A stretch of DNA of 8,178 bases, taken from the NCBI GenBank assembly GCA_002329245.1, contig DCTG01000098.1, forward strand, positions 175 to 8,352, written 5' to 3'. The position numbers and the translations under genes were made by a program. This DNA is from Clostridiales bacterium UBA1446. Lineage in GTDB: Bacteria > Bacillota > Clostridia > Oscillospirales > Oscillospiraceae. Positions 1 through 5,621 of the stretch are shown here, one piece after another. Below the pieces are notes generated by a model that saw only the letters and a list, made by a program, of their open reading frames with translations, was not told the DNA's origin and ran no database searches. Position 1 is the stretch's first letter, and every line of letters begins with the position of its first letter.

Positions 1-2
1 AC

Positions 3-509
3 AAGGACTGGATCGGGGCGTTTTACGATACGATAAACAACGGAGTACACTCGAACAAACTCAATGACAAGGCTAAACGCGGACGATTGGGCATCGGTGC
101 TGGCACTGATGGTGTACAGTTCGTTGCTATAGGCGAATCAGAAAAGGCATACAGGTGCACATCGACAACATTCATGCTGACATACTTCAAGGGGTGCAAG
201 CATGCAATCAATGAGGACGGGGGCTTTACCGTACAATACGACACTCCGTTCGGTAAGTACACGAGCACAAGAAGGGCTCCGTGGTACATCTGCATATGGC
301 TCGTCAATCCGCTGATTTCGTTTCAGGTATTTAATGTTCGGACTTACTTGGCCGTCCGTGATAAACCGTCGTTGGTGTACAAAGAGCTTGGCAGGCTTCA
401 CACAGGCGATGTTGTCCAAGTCAGGGCATGGTCCGGTAACTATGCTGAGATTGATTACCATGGGCGGAACGCATATGTGACTGGCAAATACATTAGAAGG
501 GTTCTATAA
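3..509 (+). CDS. Phosphodiester glycosidase-like protein with C-terminal SH3 domain (5' end missing)
   Basis: The reading frame is open from base 3 to the TAA at 507-509, giving 168 visible residues; the start lies left of the window. Residues 1 to about 107 resemble the end of a phosphodiester glycosidase (NAGPA-like) domain: a K-R-G-R-L-G-I-G stretch, a T-x-F-M-L helix, then the signature A-I-N-E-D-G-G at visible residues 68-74, followed by a basic R-R-A-P segment. In the family the signature is usually N-L-D-G-G-G-S, so the third Gly is replaced here by Phe. Residues 114-168 match a bacterial SH3 domain (L-A-V-R-D-K-P-S, G-D-V-V-Q-V, A-Y-V-T-G-K-Y-I), which usually binds cell-wall peptide or sugar. 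The family cleaves phosphodiester-linked sugars, so a surface or wall-polymer target is inferred. The modular build and lack of a linked host pathway suggest a phage, prophage or secreted wall protein. Catalytic activity cannot be judged from this fragment. Confidence 0.68.
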   Translation, partial: KDWIGAFYDTINNGVHSNKLNDKAKRGRLGIGAGTDGVQFVAIGESEKAYRCTSTTFMLTYFKGCKHAINEDGGFTVQYDTPFGKYTSTRRAPWYICIWLVNPLISFQVFNVRTYLAVRDKPSLVYKELGRLHTGDVVQVRAWSGNYAEIDYHGRNAYVTGKYIRRVL

Positions 510-652
510 TCGAGACAAATTACATTTGACACTGTTAGCAATGTCACACTTAAAGACACTTTATATGTTATCCGTACCATCAATTTTATGTTTTTTTATT
601 GTGAAGATATCTGTTATAATGCTTTTATATAGACGAAAGAAGGTTGTTACAC
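510..652 (+). other. AT-rich intergenic stretch before the N-acetyltransferase gene
   Basis: This 143-nt gap is much richer in A/T than the genes around it. It holds the promoter listed separately and a T-run at 591-597. A short inverted repeat TGACA/TGTCA (527-531 and 542-546, 10-nt loop) lies just after the stop of the upstream gene but has no T-run behind it, so I do not call it a terminator. No further gene is seen. Confidence 0.5.
612..620 (+). promoter_or_regulatory. Extended -10 promoter of the N-acetyltransferase gene
   Basis: TGTTATAAT is a perfect TATAAT (615-620) preceded by the extended TG element at 612-613. The expected -35 position (592-597) is only TTTTTT, so recognition would rely on the extended -10. 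The predicted start is near 627, leaving a leader of about 25 nt that contains the ribosome binding site AAAGAAGG (636-643). Confidence 0.65.
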
Positions 653-1483
653 TTGTATGAGGAATACTATGAAATACTTCCGGATGTTGACCGGTATCTC
701 AATCGCATAGGCATGAAGCGACCAAGAGAACTAAATAAAGAATATCTGGACGAGCTTGTGTTTGCTCATCAATGCTCGGTGGCATTTGAAAACCTGGATA
801 TTTACGACCTTCATAAACCTATTTCTATAATCCCCCGCGACTTATTCGATAAGATCGTTGTAAGAAAACGCGGAGGGTATTGCTTCGAACTTAACGGGCT
901 ATTTGTGCTGTTGCTTCAGGCTTTGGGCTATGACGCGTATTCCTGCCCTTGCAGGAGCGCAAGACCCGGCGTTGTTGTTCCGCAGCCGGTCCGTCACAGA
1001 GGGATCATTATCCGTTTGGAAGGGAAATATTTGTTCTGCGATGTGGGTTATGGAGGTCCGATGCCGCCCGGTTCGCTGGTCCTGGAAGACGGCATAAAAC
1101 AGGTCGTGAGGGGAGAAACTTTCTGGTTTGAGCGCAAAGAGGAGTTCAGCTGGCTTCTGAAGAGACTGACAAAAGGCAAAACCGATATGGGGATGTCGGG
1201 AATAACTGACGGGAACGACGAAATACATGAAGCGGACGTATTGTACATATCTCAAGCACCATGGGAGCCGATCGACTTCATCCCGCCCAATATAGCGTGC
1301 TCGGAAGGGCCCGATGCGATTTTCGCGCAGAGACGCATGCTTAATCTCCGCAAAGTAGACGGACATATTGCGATAACAGGTAATCTGTTCACTCAAATCA
1401 AGAACGGTGTTAAGGAAACCCGTGAGATAACCGAAGAGGAAGCGCTGAGGATAGCAAAGGACGAGTTCGGCTTAATATTATGA
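653..1483 (+). CDS. nat: Arylamine N-acetyltransferase
   Basis: This enzyme family moves an acetyl group from acetyl-CoA to arylamines, hydrazines or related acceptors in the cytoplasm; some members act as amide synthases in natural-product pathways. The catalytic triad is visible. Numbered from the TTG at 653, Cys77 sits in R-G-G-Y-C-F-E-L-N, His115 in V-R-H-R-G-I and Asp130 in C-D-V-G-Y-G-G. The spacings of 38 and 15 residues equal those known for Salmonella NAT (C69, H107, D122). The N-terminal A-F-E-N-L-D motif is also present. Length is 276 residues, normal for the family. I chose TTG 653 because AAAGAAGG ends 9 nt upstream; the in-frame TTG at 644 directly abuts that site, and no in-frame ATG lies near. 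The gene appears to be monocistronic with its own extended -10 promoter. The natural substrate is unknown: no biosynthetic partner gene is adjacent. Confidence 0.93.
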   Translation: MYEEYYEILPDVDRYLNRIGMKRPRELNKEYLDELVFAHQCSVAFENLDIYDLHKPISIIPRDLFDKIVVRKRGGYCFELNGLFVLLLQALGYDAYSCPCRSARPGVVVPQPVRHRGIIIRLEGKYLFCDVGYGGPMPPGSLVLEDGIKQVVRGETFWFERKEEFSWLLKRLTKGKTDMGMSGITDGNDEIHEADVLYISQAPWEPIDFIPPNIACSEGPDAIFAQRRMLNLRKVDGHIAITGNLFTQIKNGVKETREITEEEALRIAKDEFGLIL

Positions 1484-1508
1484 TTTTCGCTTTGTGTTCT
1501 GCGAAAAT
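1483..1508 (+). terminator. Small stem-loop directly after the N-acetyltransferase stop
   Basis: ATTTTCGC (1483-1490) and GCGAAAAT (1501-1508) form an 8-bp stem with a 10-nt loop, starting on the last base of the stop codon. No T-run follows on the plus strand, so it is a poor intrinsic terminator alone. It may cap the 3' end of the mRNA or act together with the stronger hairpin at 1511-1541. Confidence 0.3.
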
Positions 1509-1541
1509 AAAGAACCCACCATTGTATCGATGGTGGGTTCT
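1504..1541 (-). terminator. Intrinsic terminator of tRNA-Val
   Basis: AGAACCCACCAT (1511-1522) pairs perfectly with ATGGTGGGTTCT (1530-1541), a 12-bp stem with a 7-nt loop. Read on the minus strand, the stem starts 5 nt after the tRNA CCA end and is followed by TTATTTT (1510 to 1504). Without a matching T-run on the plus side it should act mainly on the tRNA transcript, though the stem could also slow transcription coming from the N-acetyltransferase gene. Confidence 0.85.
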
Positions 1542-1546
1542 AAGTT

Positions 1547-1622
1547 TGGTGGAGACAACAGGACTCGAACCTGTGACCCCCTGCGTGTGGAGCAGGTGCT
1601 CTACCAGCTGAGCTATGCCTCC
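1547..1622 (-). tRNA. tRNA-Val (anticodon CAC)
   Basis: The 76-nt gene folds into a full cloverleaf with encoded CCA (plus-strand TGG at 1547-1549) and discriminator A. The acceptor stem is GGAGGCA with TGTCTCC (one G-T wobble). The D arm carries AGCTCAGCTGGTAGAGC, the anticodon stem is CCTGC/GCAGG (1592-1596 and 1580-1584), the variable loop has 5 nt, and the T arm is ACAGG-TTCGAGT-CCTGT. The anticodon loop reads TCCACAC, putting CAC (plus-strand 1587-1589) at positions 34-36, which decodes the valine codon GUG. Position 33 is C rather than the near-universal U, as discussed in the findings. The gene stands alone, with its own terminator and probable promoter. Confidence 0.93.
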
Positions 1623-1675
1623 GAATCCCAGGACTGCCTGCCGCGGCTAAGGGGGGTTCGTTTGCGGTCTATTCT

Positions 1676-1705
1676 TTTTTACCACATCTGCAAGCCGCTT
1701 GTCAA
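1676..1705 (-). promoter_or_regulatory. Probable promoter of tRNA-Val
   Basis: On the minus strand a perfect TTGACA (1705 to 1700) is followed after 18 bp by TAAAAA (1681 to 1676), about 54 nt upstream of the tRNA 5' end. The -35 is consensus but the -10 is weak, so the exact -10 is uncertain. It lies between the lysR stop (1757) and the tRNA, so the tRNA need not depend on readthrough from lysR. Confidence 0.5.
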
Positions 1706-1756
1706 CCTCTTTTTGTCCGCCACAGCGCAATCTGCGAAAGGAAATTCCTTGTGCTT

Positions 1757-2686
1757 TCATTTTGGGGAGGACGGCAAGATATCTCCCGAAGCATGGTTGG
1801 GATTTTTGGAACCCATCATAGCGACGTGACGAATGAAATGCTTTGCGGCGGGAGACAATTCCTTTTCTTTTATATAGCACAGGCAAACCTCGGTGCAAAT
1901 CAGCGGTTCCACCTCCACGATGGCGATGTTGGAGCGATTCGCGGAAGAAACCAGTTTTTCCATGATAAGCGCAATGCCCATACCCTTTTCGACCAGGTCG
2001 ATTGCATTTTCGGCGCGATGGCTGGTATAGGCAACCCGTGGTTCAAATCCCTCCTGACGGCAAACCTTGACGCATAAATCATACAGCATCGTGCCTTTTT
2101 GCAGCATCAGCAGATCCTCACTCCGAAGCTGGCTGAGAGAGATCGATTTTAACTGCGAGAGCGGATTGGAGGAAGGAATGACAGCCACGAGTTTGTCATC
2201 CGAATAGCGAATCCGGAAAAATTCGTCCTCACTCTCTCCACAGGACCGCAGAAAAGCAAGATCAATCTTTCCCGCTTTGAGCAGTTCCCTCAATTCAAGC
2301 GTATCCCCTTCCAAAAGCTTGAGGGTTATCCCGCCGTGTTCCTTTTTAAAGCGCAGGATGACATCCGTAATGCCGTATTGCGGCATAACCGGGATGGAAC
2401 CGATTGTCACGGTGTTCTGCTGCATTTGAAACGTATTGTATGCCAGACTGTGATATTCATTCTGAAGCTGTGTGATCTTATTTGCAAATTCCAGAAAGTG
2501 ATTTCCGAAATCGGTTAATGTAACCTTTCGGGTTGTTCGATCGAAAAGGGGCAGACCAAGTTCATTCTCCAGGACCTTGATGTGTTTGGAGAGAGAAGAC
2601 TGACAGATGAAAAGTTTCTCGGCTGCCTTCATAAAACTGCCTGTCTGAACGAGAACCACGAACTCTCTTATGTAATCAATATCCAT
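1757..2686 (-). CDS. LysR-family transcriptional regulator, likely controls the divergent TRAP operon
   Basis: The protein has 309 residues, typical for LysR regulators. Residues 1-60 form the winged helix-turn-helix: F-V-x-L-V-Q-T-G-S-F-M-K-A-A-E-K-L at 9-25, Q-S-S-L-S-K-H-I-K-V-L-E at 29-40, then G-L-P-L-F-D-R-T-T-R-K-V at 44-55. A linker helix leads to the LysR substrate-binding domain at about 90-295, which senses a small molecule, usually a carboxylate or metabolite of the controlled pathway. The ATG at 2686 is preceded by GGAG (2698 to 2695) at 8-nt spacing. The gene is transcribed away from dctM, and the intergenic region carries a LysR-type dyad overlapping its own -10 box. Autorepression and activation of the TRAP operon are therefore inferred; the inducer is probably the transported carboxylate. 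No strong terminator follows the gene. Confidence 0.92.
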   Translation of the reverse strand: MDIDYIREFVVLVQTGSFMKAAEKLFICQSSLSKHIKVLENELGLPLFDRTTRKVTLTDFGNHFLEFANKITQLQNEYHSLAYNTFQMQQNTVTIGSIPVMPQYGITDVILRFKKEHGGITLKLLEGDTLELRELLKAGKIDLAFLRSCGESEDEFFRIRYSDDKLVAVIPSSNPLSQLKSISLSQLRSEDLLMLQKGTMLYDLCVKVCRQEGFEPRVAYTSHRAENAIDLVEKGMGIALIMEKLVSSANRSNIAIVEVEPLICTEVCLCYIKEKELSPAAKHFIRHVAMMGSKNPNHASGDILPSSPK

Positions 2687-2712
2687 TCCATTTGCTCCAT
2701 AAAAAAATTAGC

Positions 2713-2727
2713 ATTCTATTTTAGAAT
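2713..2727. promoter_or_regulatory. LysR-type operator (T-N11-A dyad)
   Basis: ATTCTATTTTAGAAT is a perfect 6-3-6 inverted repeat in which T2714 and A2726 are separated by 11 bases, the T-N11-A geometry known for LysR recognition sites. Its centre (2720) is about -63 relative to the predicted TRAP operon start, the usual place for the primary LysR site, and it covers the lysR -10 box. Confidence 0.7.
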
Positions 2728-2741
2728 AAATGAAGACTCAA
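2713..2741 (-). promoter_or_regulatory. lysR promoter
   Basis: On the minus strand TTGAGT (2741 to 2736) and TAGAAT (2718 to 2713) are separated by exactly 17 bp. The predicted start near 2706 leaves a leader of about 20 nt with the GGAG site before the lysR ATG. The -10 hexamer is one arm of the LysR-type dyad, so a bound regulator would block its own promoter. Confidence 0.65.
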
Positions 2742-2747
2742 ACTGAA

Positions 2748-2776
2748 TTGATAAAAACTGACAAATGGACTATACT
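2748..2776 (+). promoter_or_regulatory. TRAP operon promoter
   Basis: TTGATA (2748-2753) and TATACT (2771-2776) are separated by 17 bp, a good sigma-A promoter with start expected near 2783. Its -35 box lies only 6 bp from that of the divergent lysR promoter. The dctM start is then about 283 nt downstream, an unusually long leader. Confidence 0.7.
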
Positions 2777-2787
2777 GATGGGTAGAA

Positions 2788-2802
2788 CAATATGTGATAT
2801 TG
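2788..2802. promoter_or_regulatory. Palindrome at the TRAP transcription start
   Basis: CAATATGTGATATTG is a perfect 6-3-6 inverted repeat at about +6 to +20 of the predicted TRAP transcript. It lacks T-N11-A (the corresponding bases are A and T). It could be a repressor site for a second regulator, or a 5' hairpin that protects the mRNA. The sequence alone does not decide between these. Confidence 0.4.
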
Positions 2803-2925
2803 AACAACATTGAGCCGCCTTTCTTCTGTATTATACAAGCAATGGAGGAATCTGTAAACACCAATATTTGAGAGTACATACAAACCCTTGAATTGAGCAG
2901 TTCCAACAGTCTTAGCAAAAAGCGA
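2803..2925 (+). other. 5' part of the TRAP leader, no gene seen
   Basis: This AT-rich stretch of the leader has no convincing gene. An ATG at 2842 opens only 9 codons and lacks a ribosome binding site. TATTATAC near 2829-2836 resembles a -10 box, but no -35 lies at suitable spacing. Confidence 0.4.
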
Positions 2926-3058
2926 GCCGGTCAGCTGTTATAGCTGTCCGGCGTCCTGAGGTATACGGGAAGCAACGCAAAGCGGTGATGCGGCAGCCGG
3001 GGAGCTTCAAGGCTGCATCCGAATCTGCCCTCCCGGGCGCTTTGCGAAAACAAGGAGG
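2926..3058 (+). promoter_or_regulatory. Structured 3' part of the TRAP leader, candidate cis-regulatory RNA
   Basis: Stem A: GCCGG-T-CAGCT (2926-2936) pairs with AGCTG-T-CCGGC (2942-2952), ten pairs with one T-T mismatch and a 5-nt loop. Stem B: CGCAAAGCG (2976-2984) pairs perfectly with the distant CGCTTTGCG (3038-3046). Inside stem B, GCAGCC (2993-2998) pairs with GGCTGC (3011-3016), extended by GAT/ATC across a 3-nt bulge, and GCCC (3027-3030) can pair with GGGC (3035-3038), giving a junction-like fold. CCTCC (3029-3033) can instead pair with GGAGG of the dctM ribosome binding site (3054-3058), which would compete with stem B. I matched it to no known riboswitch or T-box. The pairing is visible; regulation is inference. 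Confidence 0.4.
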
Positions 3059-3065
3059 ATTACAA

Positions 3066-4379
3066 ATGACAGTAAGCCCCATAGCGATAGGCGTCATAGG
3101 CGTGATTGCGCTTCTGGTGCTTTTATATTTCGGGATGCATATTGGAGTGGCGATGGGCCTTGTCGGCTTTGTTGGTTACTGGCTTTGTCTCGGGAACATA
3201 AACGCCGCTGTCGGCCTTTTCAAATCGGTTCCATATACCACTTCCGCCTCCTTTAATCTCTCCGTAATACCGATGTTTATCCTGATGGGGCAGCTTGCCT
3301 ACTACGGCGGTATCAGCACGGAATTGTACGCGGCGTGCTACAAGTTTTTAAGCCGCCTCAAAGGCGGACTCTCCATCGCCACCATCGTAGCCTGCGCGGG
3401 ATTTGCCGCAATCTGCGGCTCTTCTACGGCGACTACGGCCACGATGGGCGTGGTCTGCATGCCGGAGATGCGCAAGTACAGCTATAAGGATTCCCTTTCG
3501 ACCGGAAGCATTTCCGCCGGCGGAACCCTTGGAATTCTGATCCCGCCCAGCGTCGGTTTTATCCTGTATGGCACGAGCGCGGAGATCGGCATTGGGAAGA
3601 TGTTTGTTGCCGGAATAATCCCGGGCATTATTCTCACCTTCTGCTATATCGCCGTCATCATGGTAATCTGCAGAATTGACGATAAGGCAGGACCAAAGGG
3701 GCCGAAGTATTCCACCCGCGAGAAGTTTTCGGCTGTCCGAGGCTTGTTGCCGGTCATCTTTCTTTTCCTGCTGGTCTTAGGCGGTATTTTTGCCGGATGG
3801 TTTACGCCCAACGAGGGAGGCGCCATCGGCGCGGCGGGCGCCTTTCTCTTTATGCTGATTAACGGAAAGGCTACGTTCCGGAACATCCTGTCGGCGCTTA
3901 TGGACACAATTACAACAACCGCCATGATTTTTCTCATCATGATAGGCGCCTACATATTCGGATATTTCCTGACAGTCTCCGGCTGCCCGACCGCGCTTGC
4001 CAGCTGGGTTTCGTCTCTGAGCGTTTCTCCTTATATTGTGCTTGGATTTATTCTTCTGCTGTATGCCATTTTGGGTTGTTTTGTGGATTCTCTGCCGCTT
4101 ATCGTCCTGCTGGTGCCGATCTTCCTGCCGATCGTTGAGATATTGGGTTTCAGTTCAATCTGGTTCGGCGTTCTTATGGTAATGATTATGCAGTTGGGGC
4201 TGATTACGCCGCCCGTTGGCATGTGCTGCTACGTGATGGCGGGCGTGGCCAAAGACGTGCCGTTAGGCACAATCTTCAAAGGTACGGCGCCATTTATCAT
4301 CGGACTTATCGTGGCGGTTCTCGTCGTCATCATGATACCCGAACTTGCCCTGTATCTTCCGACGATGATGCAGGCATGA
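3066..4379 (+). CDS. dctM: TRAP transporter large permease subunit
   Basis: This is the transmembrane channel subunit of a tripartite ATP-independent periplasmic-type transporter, which uses the sodium gradient to import carboxylates or similar acids handed over by a receptor. The 437-residue protein is hydrophobic throughout, consistent with 11-12 membrane helices. Family signatures are present: F-A-A-I-C-G-S-S-T-A-T-T-A-T-M-G with P-E-M-R-K downstream, G-G-T-L-G-I-L-I-P-P-S, F-T-P-N-E-G-G-A-I-G, and in the second half G-C-F-V-D-S followed by L-G-L-I-T-P-P-V-G-M. The two P-P motifs belong to the repeated halves of the fold. I start at ATG 3066 because AGGAGG (3053-3058) lies 7 nt upstream; the frame extends to a GTG at 2985, but that lies within the leader and lacks a site. 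It is the first gene of a dctM-dctP-dctQ operon. The substrate cannot be named from this subunit. Confidence 0.95.
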   Translation: MTVSPIAIGVIGVIALLVLLYFGMHIGVAMGLVGFVGYWLCLGNINAAVGLFKSVPYTTSASFNLSVIPMFILMGQLAYYGGISTELYAACYKFLSRLKGGLSIATIVACAGFAAICGSSTATTATMGVVCMPEMRKYSYKDSLSTGSISAGGTLGILIPPSVGFILYGTSAEIGIGKMFVAGIIPGIILTFCYIAVIMVICRIDDKAGPKGPKYSTREKFSAVRGLLPVIFLFLLVLGGIFAGWFTPNEGGAIGAAGAFLFMLINGKATFRNILSALMDTITTTAMIFLIMIGAYIFGYFLTVSGCPTALASWVSSLSVSPYIVLGFILLLYAILGCFVDSLPLIVLLVPIFLPIVEILGFSSIWFGVLMVMIMQLGLITPPVGMCCYVMAGVAKDVPLGTIFKGTAPFIIGLIVAVLVVIMIPELALYLPTMMQA

Positions 4380-4387
4380 GTTCTGCG

Positions 4388-4400
4388 CCGGCCTTGCCGG
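4388..4400 (+). other. Small hairpin in the dctM-dctP gap
   Basis: CCGGC (4388-4392) and GCCGG (4396-4400) form a 5-bp, GC-rich stem with a 3-nt loop, 8 nt after the dctM stop. No T-run follows, so it should not terminate transcription. In an operon where the receptor is needed in excess it might mark an mRNA processing or stabilising point; this is speculative. Confidence 0.35.
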
Positions 4401-4465
4401 ATCTCTCCTGTTATGTAAATGTTGTTTCATATAAAAAACTATCAAATCATAAGGAGGATAGAACC

Positions 4466-5566
4466 GTGAAAAAACTATTTGCGCTGCTCCTCGCCCTTGT
4501 GATGTCCCTTTCGTTGATTTCATGCGCCGGCAGTTCCCCGCAGAATACGGCTCCCGCATCTCAACCGACAAGCGCCGCTCCCCCCGCGGAAACCACACAG
4601 CCCGCGCCCAAGGACGATACCGTATACAAGCTCAAGATTACGCAGCACGACCCCGCCACCTCTGCAACAGGTCAGTTTCTTGAAGAATGGGCTTCCCGCG
4701 TGGAGAAAGCCTCCGACGGGCGCCTCGACATCGAGATTTTCCATGGCGCGTCCGTCTGCGGCCCGAAGGATACCATTGACTTTGTCTCAAACGGAAGCGT
4801 TGATATCGGCTGGGGCCTCCAGTCCTTTTACTCCGGCTCTTTCCCCGGGTCCGAAGCGATTGCCCTTCCGATGTTAGCGCTCGAGAACGCGGACAAGTCC
4901 AGCTATGTTTTCTGGCATCTCTACGCCGACACCGATTACCTCAAAGAGGAATATGCGGATTATAAGGTCCTCCTTCTGCACGCAAACTGCCAGTCTCCCA
5001 TCGGAACCAAAAATGTAAAAATCAATTCCGTGGAAGACCTGAAAGGGATGAATATCCGCGGTAACGCAGGGCCTCCGCAGGAATTCATCAAGAATTTCGG
5101 CGCATCCCCGGTCGGTGTCGTGATCGGCGAACTTTATGCGGCAATCGGCAACAACACCATTGATGCCGTCATAACGGACTGGCATGCCATCGAATCCTTC
5201 AAGCTATTCGAGCCCCTTCAGTATTATTTAGACGAGAACATCGGCGTATCCGGTTATTTCTTCCTGATGAACTGGGATTCCTACAATAAGCTTCCCGCCG
5301 ACCTCCAGACCGTCATCGACGAAAATTCCGGTGAAGCCTGCCTCGATTACTGCGGCCAGTTCTGGAACAATGTCGAGAAAAAGTGCAAGGAAAGCATCGC
5401 AAACGACAAGGGTGAGATCTACAAACTCAGCGATGCGGAACGGAGCAAACTGCAGGCGATTGCGGACCAGACGATAAATAACTGGGTCGCCGCGTCCAAG
5501 AACGGGCAGGCAATCTATGATAAGATCAACGAGCTGATCGCGCAGTATGATGCGAAGGCGAAATAA
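4466..5566 (+). CDS. dctP: TRAP transporter solute receptor, lipoprotein
   Basis: This is the extracytoplasmic receptor that binds substrate and delivers it to the DctQ-DctM permease. The 366-residue product starts with a lipoprotein signal (M-K-K, a hydrophobic stretch, then L-I-S-C with Cys20), so it is anchored to the outer face of the membrane, as expected in a Gram-positive. Residues 21-52 form a Pro/Ala/Ser/Thr-rich tether. The DctP fold follows, including L-K-G-M-N-I-R at 192-198, whose Arg198 fits the conserved arginine that clamps a substrate carboxylate in this family, and G-P-P at 202-204, then G-E-L-Y-A-A-I and a D-W-H-A-I-E segment. I chose GTG 4466: AAGGAGG (4451-4457) lies 8 nt upstream and the signal peptide begins there; longer versions of the frame overlap dctM. 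Substrate is probably a carboxylate, but not further defined. Confidence 0.94.
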   Translation: MKKLFALLLALVMSLSLISCAGSSPQNTAPASQPTSAAPPAETTQPAPKDDTVYKLKITQHDPATSATGQFLEEWASRVEKASDGRLDIEIFHGASVCGPKDTIDFVSNGSVDIGWGLQSFYSGSFPGSEAIALPMLALENADKSSYVFWHLYADTDYLKEEYADYKVLLLHANCQSPIGTKNVKINSVEDLKGMNIRGNAGPPQEFIKNFGASPVGVVIGELYAAIGNNTIDAVITDWHAIESFKLFEPLQYYLDENIGVSGYFFLMNWDSYNKLPADLQTVIDENSGEACLDYCGQFWNNVEKKCKESIANDKGEIYKLSDAERSKLQAIADQTINNWVAASKNGQAIYDKINELIAQYDAKAK

Positions 5567-5621
5567 CGGCTGCGGCGGAAGCGTATCCTTTTATACCTGA
5601 TTTCCTTTGGGAGGGGTGCCC

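Noticed and set aside
526..555. TTGACA at 526-531 as a -35 box
   Set aside because: No acceptable -10 lies 16-19 bp downstream; the perfect extended -10 at 612-620 is a better promoter.
899..1396. Minus-strand open frame of 165 codons
   Set aside because: It is antisense to the N-acetyltransferase, whose catalytic triad is intact.
1494..1829. Plus-strand open frame of 111 codons reading across the tRNA
   Set aside because: Its N-R-T-R-T-C-D-P-L-R-V stretch is the well-known false translation of a tRNA on the opposite strand; it also overlaps the terminator and has no ribosome site.
2852..2866. Catabolite-responsive element around TGTAAACA
   Set aside because: Only half of the symmetric consensus is present.
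2842..2871. Nine-codon leader peptide in the TRAP leader
   Set aside because: No ribosome binding site and no run of regulatory codons, so attenuation by translation is not supported.
2926..3058. Known riboswitch or T-box in the TRAP leader
   Set aside because: I looked for cobalamin, TPP, glycine, guanidine, ZTP, fluoride, SAM/SAH and T-box signatures and found none that fit.
2985..3065. N-terminal extension of dctM from GTG 2985
   Set aside because: The extension lies in the structured leader, is not hydrophobic like TRAP permease N-termini, and lacks a ribosome site, whereas ATG 3066 has AGGAGG at 7 nt.
4223..4465. N-terminal extension of dctP
   Set aside because: It overlaps dctM out of frame and would bury the lipoprotein signal peptide; GTG 4466 has a strong ribosome site.
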